From Luteimonas sp. MC1572 (GTDB lineage Bacteria > Pseudomonadota > Gammaproteobacteria > Xanthomonadales > Xanthomonadaceae), in contig NZ_CP067112.1 in NCBI RefSeq assembly GCF_016615815.1, positions 372,001 through 436,000 of the forward strand: DNA of 64,000 bases, given 5' to 3'. The notes under the pieces are model-generated. The model was given only the letters and a program-made list of their open reading frames with translations. It did not search any database and was not told where the DNA came from. Below, piece by piece: positions 56,179 to 64,000 of the stretch. Each line of letters begins with the position of its first letter. The first letter of the stretch is position 1. The position numbers and the translations under genes were made by a program.

Positions 56179-56793
56179 GTGATCGATCCGGACGGTTATC
56201 GGCCCAATGTCGGCATCATCCTGATGCACCCCGACGGGCGCGTGTTCTGGGCGCGGCGGGTGCGCCGTGACGGCTGGCAGTTCCCGCAGGGCGGGATGAA
56301 CACCGACGAGACGCCCCTCGAGGCCATGTACCGCGAGCTGCGCGAAGAAACCGGGCTGCTGCCCGACCACGTCGACGTGGCCGGCGTGACACCTGGCTGG
56401 CTGCGCTACCGCCTGCCGCCGCGCGCGATCCGCCGCAACGACCGCATGGTGTGCATTGGCCAGAAGCAGGTCTGGTACCTGCTGCGTTTCACCGGCAGCG
56501 AGGCCGACCTGCGCCTGGACCTGACCGAAAAGCCGGAGTTCGACCACTGGTGCTGGGTCGACTTCTGGTACCCGCTGGAGCACGTGGTCAACTTCAAGCG
56601 CGGTGTCTACGAGCGGGCGCTGCAGCACCTGGCGCCGTTCGCGCGGCAGATCGCGGGCGTGCAGGCGGTGCCGAGCGTGAGCCTGGAGGCGACCCGCGGC
56701 CGCGGCCGGCAGAGGCCGCAGCGCGGGCGGGTCGTGGGCGCGCGGATGCAGGCGGTGGAAGGCGCGAAGGGCCCCGACGGCGCCTCCCGCTGA
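56179..56793 (+). CDS. rppH: RNA pyrophosphohydrolase (Nudix)
   Basis: 204 residues from the GTG at 56179 with AGGAG eight bases upstream. It removes pyrophosphate from the 5' end of transcripts and so starts RNase E decay. [20 protein letters not shown] is the usual N-terminus. The Nudix box runs from the GG of [13 protein letters not shown] to the [26 protein letters not shown] and [20 protein letters not shown] follow the box. The C-terminal 45 residues form a basic, low-complexity tail ([12 protein letters not shown]), which might bind RNA. Confidence 0.95.
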   Translation: MIDPDGYRPNVGIILMHPDGRVFWARRVRRDGWQFPQGGMNTDETPLEAMYRELREETGLLPDHVDVAGVTPGWLRYRLPPRAIRRNDRMVCIGQKQVWYLLRFTGSEADLRLDLTEKPEFDHWCWVDFWYPLEHVVNFKRGVYERALQHLAPFARQIAGVQAVPSVSLEATRGRGRQRPQRGRVVGARMQAVEGAKGPDGASR

Positions 56794-56821
56794 ACCGGCT
56801 GCGCGGCGGCGACCAGCGGTG

Positions 56822-56851
56822 TTGACAATCATTCTCATGCGCAATGACAAT
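56822..56851 (+). promoter_or_regulatory. bfd promoter with overlapping Fur box
   Basis: TTGACA (56822-56827) and GACAAT (56846-56851) are 18 bases apart. A Fur-box-like sequence TGACAATCATTCTCATGC (56823-56840) overlaps the -35 and spacer; AATCATTCTCAT is the common Fur core. Iron-loaded Fur should repress bfd here. Confidence 0.75.
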
Positions 56852-56883
56852 GGGAACCAGTCCCATCTGCCAGTGAGCCCACC

Positions 56884-57090
56884 GTGTACGTCTGTGTCTG
56901 CAATGGCGTGACCGATCACGATATCCGCCAGGCGGCCGCTGCCGGCTGCAGCGGCATGACCGAACTCACCATGCGCACCGGCTGCGGTGCGAGCTGCGGG
57001 TCGTGCGTCGACACCGCGGTCGGTCTCCTCGACCAGGAAGCCCGCGCCCGTGATGCCGCGCGTGCATTGCCCATGGCAAACGCCGCCTGA
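56884..57090 (+). CDS. bfd: Bacterioferritin-associated ferredoxin
   Basis: 68 residues from a GTG at 56884. It carries a 2Fe-2S cluster bound by C4, C6, C38 and C41 (MYVCVCNGVT and GCGASCGSC), the same positions as in E. coli Bfd. It docks on bacterioferritin and passes electrons to the heme so that stored iron is released. A Fur-type promoter precedes it, and bfr follows 103 bases later, so the store and its mobilising partner lie side by side. The C-terminus is a short unconserved tail. Confidence 0.94.
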   Translation: MYVCVCNGVTDHDIRQAAAAGCSGMTELTMRTGCGASCGSCVDTAVGLLDQEARARDAARALPMANAA

Positions 57091-57193
57091 TCTTGCTGCC
57101 ATCCCTGAGCGGGGATGAGCACGATTCGCGTTCCGGCAAGGCGCCGTCGATAGCGATACAGTCCCGGCGACTGATTACTGCCGGAGACATCCC

Positions 57194-57664
57194 ATGCAAG
57201 GCGACGCCCAGGTCATCAAATACCTGAACGAGGCGCTCTTCAACGAGCTGACCGCGATCAACCAGTATTTCCTGCACGCCAAGATGCTCAAGAACTGGGG
57301 CATCCAGGAGCTCGCCAAGCACGAATACGAGGAATCGATCGACGAGATGAAGCACGCCGATCGCCTGGCGGACCGCATCCTGTTCCTCGAAGGCCTGCCG
57401 AACTTCCAGGCGCTGGGCAAGCTGCGCATCGGCGAGAACCCGCGCGAGATCCTCGAATGCGACCTCGCGCTCGAGCTCGACGGCCTGCCGCTGCTGCGCA
57501 CCGCCATCGAGTACTGCGAAAGCGTCAAGGACTACACCAGCGGCCGCCTGTTCAAGGACATCCTCGATTCCGAGGAAGAGCATGTCGACTGGATCGAAAC
57601 CCAGCTCGACCTGATCAAGCGCGTCGGCGAGCAGAACTACCTGCAGTCGAAGATGGGCAGCTGA
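57194..57664 (+). CDS. bfr: Bacterioferritin
   Basis: 156 residues, standard. It is a 24-mer heme ferritin that oxidises and stores iron. Ferroxidase ligands E18, E51, H54 (and late EEEHVDWIE with Glu and His), and heme-binding M52 ([10 protein letters not shown]) are at the usual numbers. [20 protein letters not shown] is the typical N-terminus. Heme axial methionine distinguishes it from FtnA. It follows bfd. No separate Fur box was recognised before it. Confidence 0.96.
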   Translation: MQGDAQVIKYLNEALFNELTAINQYFLHAKMLKNWGIQELAKHEYEESIDEMKHADRLADRILFLEGLPNFQALGKLRIGENPREILECDLALELDGLPLLRTAIEYCESVKDYTSGRLFKDILDSEEEHVDWIETQLDLIKRVGEQNYLQSKMGS

Positions 57665-57689
57665 GGCTGCCCGTCGGATTCGACGCCCT

Positions 57690-60146
57690 TCAGGCCTGCG
57701 CCGGTGCCCAGGCCTTGAGCGCGACACGCGCGCGCGCGAACTCGTTGGCCACCAGCGCCACGGCGACGGCCGGACGTTCCAGCGAACGCTCGCGGGCGCC
57801 CAGTTCCACGCGCTTGGCCGCTGCCGACAGTGACATTGCGCCGAGATTGGCGCTGGACGACTTAAGTGAGTGGGCGGCGTCGCGCAGGCCGTCGTAGTCG
57901 GGGCCGACCGCGGCGTTTTCCATCGCGGTGACCAGCCGCGGCGTGTCGTCCAGGAACACCTCGATGAGGTGCTCGACTTCGCTGCCCAGCATGGCGCGCA
58001 GTTCCTCCAGGATCTCGTTGTCGATCACGGGCGGCTGGGGCGTGGCGTGCGGGATGGGCGGCAGCACGGGCACCTCGGCCGCCGGCGGTGCCGACAGAGG
58101 TTGCGACGCGAATGACGCTGGCGCCGCAACGGGCGCTTCAGGCGCTGCCTGCGCCTCGTCGCCTGACGGAATCGCCGCTGCGACCGGCGCCGGCCCGATC
58201 GCTTCGCCGCTGACCGGATCCACTTCGTAGAACGCCATCTGCGGCGCCGCCGCAGCCGCCTGTTCCGGCGACCACCAGCGGTGCAGCGCGCGTTCCAGTT
58301 CGCTGCGCGTGACCGGCTTGGCCAGGTAGTCGTCCATGCCGGCGTCCAGGCACTTCTGCCGGTCGCCGGCCATGGCGTTGGCGGTCATGGCGATGATCGG
58401 CACGCGGCGCCCGTCGTTGATGGCTTCCTCGCCTTCGCGCCAGCGGCGGGTTGCGGTGTAGCCGTCCATCACCGGCATCTGGCAGTCCATCAGCACGATG
58501 TCGTAGCGCGACGCCGACATGCGCATCAGCGCGGCCTCGCCGTTGCTGGCGGTGTCGCAGGTGATGCCGAGCACGGCGAGCAGGCGCTGGCCGACCATCA
58601 GGTTGACGGGGTTGTCCTCGACCAGCAGGACGCGTGCCGCGCGCACCGGCAACGAAGGGGTTTGCAGGGTGGCGCGAGTGTCCATGGCGGGCTCTCTGGC
58701 GATGTCCGATGTCTGCGTGACCGTGCTGCCGATGAGGGCGGCGCGGAGATCGGCATCGGGGGCCTGCCGGCTGAGGAGGGTGACGCTGCGCTGCAGTTCG
58801 TCCGGCACGGCGTCGTCGCCGTACAGGCACACCAGCTTGAGGTCGCCGTAGACCGCCTGGCGTCCGAGATTGCGGTACAGGGCGACCGCGGTGCTGCGCA
58901 TGCCGGCGAGGTCGGCCAGCACCAGCGAATACGCCCACGGCGCACCCTGCGTGGCGGCGGTGCGCAGCCGGTCCAGCGCTTCCTGGGTGGTCTCCACCGA
59001 GCTCACGCGCAGGCCCCAGTTGGGCAGCAGCATGGACAGGCGCAGGCGCAGGCGCGGGTCGGCGCTGAGCAGCAGCAGGCGGCCGCCGGAAGACGTGTCC
59101 TCGGCCAGCGACGGCATGTCGCCCTGCGCCTTGAGCAGCGGGATCTCGAACCAGAACGTGGCGCCCTGGCCGGTCTCGGACTCGACGCCGATGCGGCCGC
59201 CCATCAGGTCGACGATGCGCTTGGAGATCGCCAGCCCCAGGCCCGTACCGCCATACAGGCGCGTGGTGGATGCGTCGGCCTGGTTGAACGCCTGGAACAG
59301 CCGCGACTGCGCACCGGGCGCGATGCCGATGCCGGTATCGCGGACCTCGAAACGCAGCTGGTGCTGGGCGGCGCTCTCGCCGATGCGGCGCACGGTGACC
59401 GACACCGATCCGCGCTCGGTGAACTTCACCGCGTTGCTGACCAGGTTGCCCAGCACCTGGCGCAGGCGCACCGGGTCGCCACGCACCGCCAGGCGCACCG
59501 CCGGCTCGATGTGCAGCGTCATGCGCAGCGCCTTGCCGAGCGCCGGGCGCTCCATCAGCTGCATCACGCTTTCCAGCAGCTCGCGCAGGTTGAAGGCGGT
59601 GGTTTCGAGGTCGAGCTTGTCGGCCTCGAGCTTGGAGTAGTCGAGGATGTCGTCGACGATGCGCAGCATCTGCTGCGACGAGGTGTACGCGGTGCGCACC
59701 AGCTCGCCATGGTCGGACGCGAGCTGCGCGTGCATCAGCAGGTCGAGCATCGGCACGATGCCGTTCAGCGGGGTGCGGATCTCGTGGCTCATGGTGGCTA
59801 GGAACTCGCCCTTCGCCATCACCGCCGATTCCGCCGCCTGCTTGGCCTGGCGCAACTGCTGCTCGAGCTGAGTATGGCGTTCGACTTCGGCCTGCAGCTG
59901 CGCGAGCAGGGTCTCGTCGCGCCGCGCGCGCTCCTCGACCTCCTCCATCTCATGGTCGCGCCTGCGCAGCACGATGATGATGGCGATCACCGCGAACACC
60001 GCCAGCAGCGCCAACACCAGGGCCGCGTGCTGCCACGGGCCGGCCAGGCCCATGAAGTCCAGCGCCAGCGTCAACGCGGCGCCCGCCGCGGCGCCCAGTG
60101 CGAGCCAGCGCATCATCAGGGCGGTAGGGCGCGTGCGTTGGATCAT
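57690..60146 (-). CDS. Hybrid sensor histidine kinase with receiver and Hpt domains
   Basis: 818 residues. Two membrane spans (about 14-33, 40-60) with almost no periplasmic loop, then a coiled coil (about 63-110), HisKA with H121 ([12 protein letters not shown]), an ATPase domain (about 225-350, [14 protein letters not shown]), a receiver-like domain lacking a clear phosphoacceptor (about 370-490, starting [11 protein letters not shown]), a genuine receiver with D554 ([13 protein letters not shown]), a Pro/Ala linker, and a C-terminal Hpt with H759 ([14 protein letters not shown]). This is a BarA/RpfC-like phosphorelay kinase. The start lies one base beyond the upstream stop (TGACATG), coupling it to a REC-GGDEF-EAL protein, which is its likely target. 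The stimulus is unknown. Confidence 0.93.
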   Translation of the reverse strand: MIQRTRPTALMMRWLALGAAAGAALTLALDFMGLAGPWQHAALVLALLAVFAVIAIIIVLRRRDHEMEEVEERARRDETLLAQLQAEVERHTQLEQQLRQAKQAAESAVMAKGEFLATMSHEIRTPLNGIVPMLDLLMHAQLASDHGELVRTAYTSSQQMLRIVDDILDYSKLEADKLDLETTAFNLRELLESVMQLMERPALGKALRMTLHIEPAVRLAVRGDPVRLRQVLGNLVSNAVKFTERGSVSVTVRRIGESAAQHQLRFEVRDTGIGIAPGAQSRLFQAFNQADASTTRLYGGTGLGLAISKRIVDLMGGRIGVESETGQGATFWFEIPLLKAQGDMPSLAEDTSSGGRLLLLSADPRLRLRLSMLLPNWGLRVSSVETTQEALDRLRTAATQGAPWAYSLVLADLAGMRSTAVALYRNLGRQAVYGDLKLVCLYGDDAVPDELQRSVTLLSRQAPDADLRAALIGSTVTQTSDIAREPAMDTRATLQTPSLPVRAARVLLVEDNPVNLMVGQRLLAVLGITCDTASNGEAALMRMSASRYDIVLMDCQMPVMDGYTATRRWREGEEAINDGRRVPIIAMTANAMAGDRQKCLDAGMDDYLAKPVTRSELERALHRWWSPEQAAAAAPQMAFYEVDPVSGEAIGPAPVAAAIPSGDEAQAAPEAPVAAPASFASQPLSAPPAAEVPVLPPIPHATPQPPVIDNEILEELRAMLGSEVEHLIEVFLDDTPRLVTAMENAAVGPDYDGLRDAAHSLKSSSANLGAMSLSAAAKRVELGARERSLERPAVAVALVANEFARARVALKAWAPAQA

Positions 60147-60147
60147 G

Positions 60148-62016
60148 TCAGAGCACCGAATGGTGGAAGTCGAAGTCCAGCCCGCCCGCGGCCTGCTGCA
60201 CCAGGTTGCCCTGGATGTAGTCCACCCCGCTCATCCACAGCGTGGCCGCCGCCTGCGGATCCTCGACCTGCGGGCCGATGACCTGCAGCCCGAGCCGATG
60301 CGCGCGTTCGATGGCGTGGCGCATCTCGTCGCGCACGGTCGTGTCGTCGAGGCGGTTGGAGTAGAGCGCGGCCAGGCGCACGTAGCCGAGCGGCAGCTGG
60401 GTGAGCAGCGCATCGGCCTCGCGGCTGGCGTGGTACTGGCTCAGGCACAGCTGGATGCCGGCCGGAACCATGGCAGCACAGAATTCCTTTAGCGCCAGCG
60501 TGTGGATGAGCGCCTCGTCCTGGCGGACATCGATCACCAGGCTGCCGCCTTCGCCGCCGTGCGCGGCAAGGGTTTCGACGACGTGGTCCGCATAGCGCTC
60601 GCGCGCCAGGGTGCGCGCCGACTGCGAGACGAACAGGCGCACCGGCCGGCTCATCGCGCTGCGCTGGTGGAGCACGTCCACCGCCAGCTCCAGCACGCGG
60701 CGGTCGACCTCGTGCATCAGGTCGGCGGCGTCGGCGGCGGGCAGGAACTCGGCCGCGGCGTGCAGCCGGCCATCCTCGCCGCGCATGCGCAGCAGGGTCT
60801 GGTACTGCGCATCGTCGCCACCGGCCACGGCCACCACCGGCTGGAACGCGAGTTCGAAGCGGTTTTCGAGCAGCGCCTGGCGGACCGACTCGACCACGGC
60901 CTGGTCGTGGTTGCGCTGCGGCGGCGGCTGGAACCCGGCGATCGAGGCCGGCAGGCCGCGGGCCTCGCGCAGTGCGCGTTCGGCGGCGGCCAGCGCGCTG
61001 CTGGCATCGCCATAGGCATGCGAAAGGGTGGTGTAGCCGACGAAGGCCTGCAGCCGCACCGTTTCTTCGCCGACCGGGAACACGTGACGGCCCAGGGCAT
61101 CGCGCAGGATGCGCGCGGTTTCCGGCAGCTGCTCGGGGGGCAGGACCGCGGCGTGGATCAGGTAGATGCTGTCGCTGAGGCGCGACACGGCGTTGCCGCT
61201 GGAGGCCTGGGCGATCCGGCCCCCGGCATCGGTCAGCAGCTGTTCCAGCCCCGCGTAGCCGTAGCGGTCGCGCAGGGCGCCGATGCCGGCGACCTCGAGC
61301 ATGTAGATCGCGCCCTGGCCGTCGCCGGGGATCGCCGAATTGAGCAGCTGCAGCATGTGCGAGCGGGTGAACAGGCCGGTCACCGGGTGGCGCGCGCCGC
61401 CGTCGCGCTGCCTGGCCAGCATGCGCGCGCGACGCACGCGGCTCTGCACCGCGGCGATCAGGTGCCGCGGCCGCACCGGCTTGGTCAGGAAATCGTCGGC
61501 GCCGACCTCGAGGACCTCGAACTGGCGCTCGGGATCGGGGTCGCCGGTGAGGAACACGATCGGCACGTGGCCGTGCACGTCATGGCCACGGATCAAGTTG
61601 GTGAGTTCCACGCCGTCCATGCCTGGCATGTGCAGGTCCATCAGCACCAGGTCGGGGCGGAAGCTCTCGAGCGACGCCATGACCTCGGTGGCCACCGAAA
61701 CCACTGCGGCCTCCATGCCGGCACCGCCGAGCACGCTCTCGGCGAACAGCCCCTGGCTCAGGTCGTCTTCCACCACCAGCACCCGGTACGGGGCCTCGAC
61801 GCTGCCGTCCGCACCCACCTGGGGCTGCGGCGCGGGCACCGGTACAACGATCGGGGCGTCGGCTGCGGCGGCAAGCGGCGCGCCGGCATCGGCGCACCAG
61901 CGGCGCCAGTACTGCGGGGGCGGGAACTCCGCGCGGATCCCGGCGGCATGCGCGCGCGCCCGGGTCGCCGCGCCGCGCGCTGAGGTGTTGTCGATGCCGG
62001 CTGCTGCCTTTGCCAC
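60148..62016 (-). CDS. REC domain protein with degenerate GGDEF and EAL domains, FimX/Filp-like
   Basis: 622 residues. A low-complexity N-terminal segment (1-75) precedes a receiver domain (about 78-198) with D127 ([13 protein letters not shown]) and K179. A GGDEF-type domain (about 205-365) has SDSIY at 281-285 in place of GGDEF, and an EAL-type domain (about 375-622) has QTLLR (406-410) in place of EAL motif, so neither synthesis nor breakdown of c-di-GMP is expected. The C-terminus [15 protein letters not shown] resembles FimX-type EAL domains, which bind c-di-GMP and act on type IV pili. Unlike FimX it has no PAS domain between REC and GGDEF. Coupled to the hybrid kinase, its probable phosphodonor. 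Confidence 0.88.
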   Translation of the reverse strand: MAKAAAGIDNTSARGAATRARAHAAGIRAEFPPPQYWRRWCADAGAPLAAAADAPIVVPVPAPQPQVGADGSVEAPYRVLVVEDDLSQGLFAESVLGGAGMEAAVVSVATEVMASLESFRPDLVLMDLHMPGMDGVELTNLIRGHDVHGHVPIVFLTGDPDPERQFEVLEVGADDFLTKPVRPRHLIAAVQSRVRRARMLARQRDGGARHPVTGLFTRSHMLQLLNSAIPGDGQGAIYMLEVAGIGALRDRYGYAGLEQLLTDAGGRIAQASSGNAVSRLSDSIYLIHAAVLPPEQLPETARILRDALGRHVFPVGEETVRLQAFVGYTTLSHAYGDASSALAAAERALREARGLPASIAGFQPPPQRNHDQAVVESVRQALLENRFELAFQPVVAVAGGDDAQYQTLLRMRGEDGRLHAAAEFLPAADAADLMHEVDRRVLELAVDVLHQRSAMSRPVRLFVSQSARTLARERYADHVVETLAAHGGEGGSLVIDVRQDEALIHTLALKEFCAAMVPAGIQLCLSQYHASREADALLTQLPLGYVRLAALYSNRLDDTTVRDEMRHAIERAHRLGLQVIGPQVEDPQAAATLWMSGVDYIQGNLVQQAAGGLDFDFHHSVL

Positions 62017-62109
62017 GTTCGTCGGTCCCCAAACAGGGTCGACGCCTCGCGCCCCCCGGCCGTCAAGCCTACAACGAACGCGCGCCCGGATCGCTGCGGG
62101 CCGTCGCAG

Positions 62110-62700
62110 TCAGGAGCCTGGCGCGGCGGCGTGCGGCGGCCGGCGGCGGAACAGGCGCCGCCAGATCCACCACAGCGCCAGCGCCAGCAGCACGCTGATC
62201 AGCGCCGCCAGGCCCAGCGCCAGCCAGGGATAGGCGAAGGCGAGACCCATCAGCCCGACCACCGCCACGTCCTCCGCCGCCGATGCGGTCCAGTTGCTGA
62301 TCGGTTCCGGCGACGTGTTGATCAGTGCGCGGCTGGCGGCCTTGAGCACGTGGCTGCCGAGCGCGACGCCCGCGCCGGTGGCGAGCATGCCGGTCGAGAG
62401 GTCGCCGTCCGGCGACAGCGCGGCGGCGGCCAGGAAGGCGCCGGCCGGTACCCGGGCGAGGGTCTGCAGCAGGTCCCATGCGGAGTCGACGCCCGGGATC
62501 TTGTCGGCGAAGAACTCGACCAGCGCCAGCGCGCCGGAGATGCCCATCACCCACGGCGAGGTGGTGACCTCGAGCGCCTGTGGCAGGTCCAGCCAGCCAA
62601 GCGCGCCGGCCACGCCCACGCCGAACACCGTCATGTACACGCGGATGCCGGCAAGCCACGCCAGCAGCACGCCGATCGCGAACAGGTGGGCTTCGGACAT
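62110..62700 (-). CDS. DUF4126 membrane protein
   Basis: 196 residues from the ATG at 62700, with GGGAG seven bases upstream; a GTG directly before it is an alternative. About five membrane spans (AIGVLLAWLAGIRVYMTVFG, WVMGISGALALVEFFADKIP, ATGAGVALGSHVLKAASRAL and a C-terminal pair). EFFADKIPGVDSAWD is characteristic of DUF4126. The function is unknown; the short basic C-terminus ends RRPPHAAAPGS. It is 93 bases upstream, on the same strand, of the REC-GGDEF-EAL gene. Confidence 0.85.
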   Translation of the reverse strand: MSEAHLFAIGVLLAWLAGIRVYMTVFGVGVAGALGWLDLPQALEVTTSPWVMGISGALALVEFFADKIPGVDSAWDLLQTLARVPAGAFLAAAALSPDGDLSTGMLATGAGVALGSHVLKAASRALINTSPEPISNWTASAAEDVAVVGLMGLAFAYPWLALGLAALISVLLALALWWIWRRLFRRRPPHAAAPGS

Positions 62701-62777
62701 CACGCATCTCCCGGAGTCTTACGCCCGGAGTATAGGGGCCTTGCGCCACGGCCGAGGACCCGCGCTACCATGCGCCG

Positions 62778-63473
62778 ATGCCCGATTCCACGCTCCCGGA
62801 ACATCCACACCCGCGCGCGCATCTCGCGCTGCTGGTCCTGCTCGCCGCCGCGCTGCTGTTCGGCCTGTGGGGCGTGTGGACGGTGGTCTCCGGCCGCGGT
62901 GGCGAGTCCGCGGCGGTCGGCTCGGAGCTCGACGGCCTGCGCCAGCAGGTGGCGACCCTGGCACGGTCCGACCAGGTGAGCCGCGAGGCCAACCAGGACC
63001 TGCAGGGCACCCTGGCCGAACGCGACGAGGAAGTCTCCGCACTGCGCGCCGACGTCGCCTTCTATGAACGCCTGGTCGGGTCCACCAGCCAGCGCCGCGG
63101 CCTGACCGTGCATGGCCTGCGCCTGCAGCCGCAGGGCGAGGGCGCCTGGCACTTCACCGCCACCCTCACCCAGACCTTGAACCGCGCCGCGGTCAGCCGC
63201 GGGCGGCTGACGCTGGCCGTCGAAGGCTCGCGCAACGGCAGCCTGGAGCGGCTCGAATGGAGCGACCTGCGCCCGCAGGATGACGCGATGGGTGCGGAGT
63301 ATTCCTTCAAGTACTTCCAGCAGATCGAGGGCGACATCCTGCTGCCCGAGGGATTCACCCCGCTGCGGGTCCACGTGCGCCTCGCGCCGGCCGGCGCGCC
63401 CGCGGTCGACGGGTCCTTCCCGTGGACCGAGGCGGCAGGCGAAGCCACGCCACGTTCCAGCCCCGACGCTTGA
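62778..63473 (+). CDS. Single-span membrane protein with a coiled coil (DUF6776-like)
   Basis: 231 residues. One N-terminal membrane span (about 16-38, [20 protein letters not shown]), then a coiled coil (about 48-95, [20 protein letters not shown]) and a beta-rich periplasmic domain (about 100-225, [20 protein letters not shown]). It resembles a Gammaproteobacterial domain of unknown function (DUF6776, recalled) often encoded beside erpA, as here, 31 bases before it. A role in the envelope is only inferred. The ATG follows a gap of 77 bases from the divergent DUF4126 gene. Confidence 0.75.
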   Translation: MPDSTLPEHPHPRAHLALLVLLAAALLFGLWGVWTVVSGRGGESAAVGSELDGLRQQVATLARSDQVSREANQDLQGTLAERDEEVSALRADVAFYERLVGSTSQRRGLTVHGLRLQPQGEGAWHFTATLTQTLNRAAVSRGRLTLAVEGSRNGSLERLEWSDLRPQDDAMGAEYSFKYFQQIEGDILLPEGFTPLRVHVRLAPAGAPAVDGSFPWTEAAGEATPRSSPDA

Positions 63474-63504
63474 AGCGCGGGGCCGGGCCCCCCATCCTGT
63501 CCGC

Positions 63505-63879
63505 ATGGACACCATCATCGATCTTGCCGCCCCCGACTATCTCGGGCTGGACCGACCGCTCGATTTCACGCCGGCCGCCGCGGCCAAGGTCCGCGAGCTG
63601 ATCAGCGAAGAGGGCAACCCGGCGCTGAAGCTGCGCGTGTACATCCAGGGCGGCGGCTGCTCGGGATTCCAGTACGGCTTCGAGTTCGACGAGACCCGTG
63701 GCGAAGACGACCTGGCGGTGGACACCGACGGCGTCACCCTGCTGGTCGACCCGCTGAGCCTGCAGTACCTGATGGGCGCGGCGGTGGATTACAGCGAGAG
63801 CCTGCACGGCGCGCAGTTCACCATCCGCAACCCGAACGCCAAGTCGACCTGCGGCTGCGGCAGCAGCTTCACCACATGA
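63505..63879 (+). CDS. erpA: Iron-sulfur cluster insertion protein (A-type)
   Basis: 124 residues. An A-type carrier that delivers 4Fe-4S clusters to target enzymes, essential for isoprenoid synthesis in many bacteria. The three cluster cysteines are C52 ([14 protein letters not shown]), C116 and C118 (STCGCGSSF). The length and [20 protein letters not shown] support ErpA over IscA. An N-terminal extension of about 15 residues ([15 protein letters not shown]) is usual in Xanthomonads. The stop overlaps the next start (ATGA). Confidence 0.94.
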   Translation: MDTIIDLAAPDYLGLDRPLDFTPAAAAKVRELISEEGNPALKLRVYIQGGGCSGFQYGFEFDETRGEDDLAVDTDGVTLLVDPLSLQYLMGAAVDYSESLHGAQFTIRNPNAKSTCGCGSSFTT

Positions 63880-64000
63880 CGGCACGGCGCACCGCGCCGT
63901 TCGCCTTCATCGACGCGCCGCTCGACCGCGCCGAACACCTCCGTGACGATGCCGAAGCCCTCGCGCGCCTGTGGGCGGATGGCCGCGTGCTGGTGGTCGA
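63876..64000 (+). CDS. nudC: NAD(+) diphosphatase (NudC), start only
   Basis: The first 41 residues ([20 protein letters not shown] and onward to [10 protein letters not shown]) are visible; the rest lies beyond the window. [17 protein letters not shown] resembles the N-terminal domain of NudC-type pyrophosphatases in this bacterial family, which cleave NADH and remove NAD caps from RNA. The Nudix box is not included, so the call rests on the short N-terminal match and the common erpA-nudC order. Confidence 0.6.
   Translation, partial: MTARRTAPFAFIDAPLDRAEHLRDDAEALARLWADGRVLVV

Overview
The window is GC-rich, densely coded Gammaproteobacterial chromosome, most like a Xanthomonadaceae member of the Lysobacter/Luteimonas type. 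This rests on recognised families rather than a database search: a ColRS/VgrRS-like two-component pair beside lipid A modification genes, glmS, a B12-riboswitch-controlled btuB, an AcnD/PrpF methylcitrate branch, an ErpA-NudC junction and a phasin. No insertion sequence, prophage or CRISPR array was seen. One tRNA (Met, CAT) is present.

Layout. 1-6604 (minus): one operon of membrane fusion protein, an unrecognised 71-residue protein, an ABC ATPase, two FtsX/MacB-type permeases, an NtrC-type response regulator and the start of a sensor kinase. Its promoter carries a near-perfect sigma-54 element (6649-6664) and two GTCCG-N2-CGGAC dyads exactly 20 bp apart (6709-6740), so the operon is probably self-regulated through its own activator. 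6797-17392 (plus): glmS, prpD, a flavin monooxygenase, an M13 peptidase lipoprotein, a Pat-type protein acetyltransferase and dinB. 17253-22210 (minus): lipid A/envelope operon of an ArnT-like transferase, a PAP2 remnant, an EptA-like transferase, a GT2 and a LAB_N membrane protein, divergent from a ColRS-like pair. 24336-28778: gph, btuB with its cobalamin riboswitch, a TfoX C-terminal-domain protein, msrC and bioD; the last two are divergent and share one CATG as start codons.

28794-37746: two complete MFP/RND efflux pairs transcribed back to back, with no outer-membrane channel and no local repressor. 37808-43370: a LysR regulator divergent from a DUF1611 (DgcN-like) gene, an epimerase (DgcA/AEE-like), gltS and a P1 peptidase, a plausible D-glutamate or murein-peptide catabolic island bounded by two nearly identical hairpins. 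43469-48730 (minus): acnD, an SRPBCC gene, prpF, queD and then a phasin with dyad operators. 48848-55905 (plus): a DsbA-like isomerase, bolA, an MFP-permease-ATPase exporter, and a translationally coupled M20 amidohydrolase and MFS transporter.

55945-64000: tRNA-Met, rppH, a Fur-box-controlled bfd followed by bfr, a hybrid kinase with Hpt domain (minus) coupled to a REC/degenerate GGDEF/degenerate EAL protein, a DUF4126 membrane protein, a coiled-coil membrane protein, erpA and the start of nudC.

The most unusual items are the sigma-54-driven exporter operon with its orphan small protein, the DUF1611/epimerase/GltS island, the REC-GGDEF-EAL/hybrid-kinase pair and the CATG start-codon overlap. 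All functional calls come from reading translated sequence; none was tested by alignment or search.
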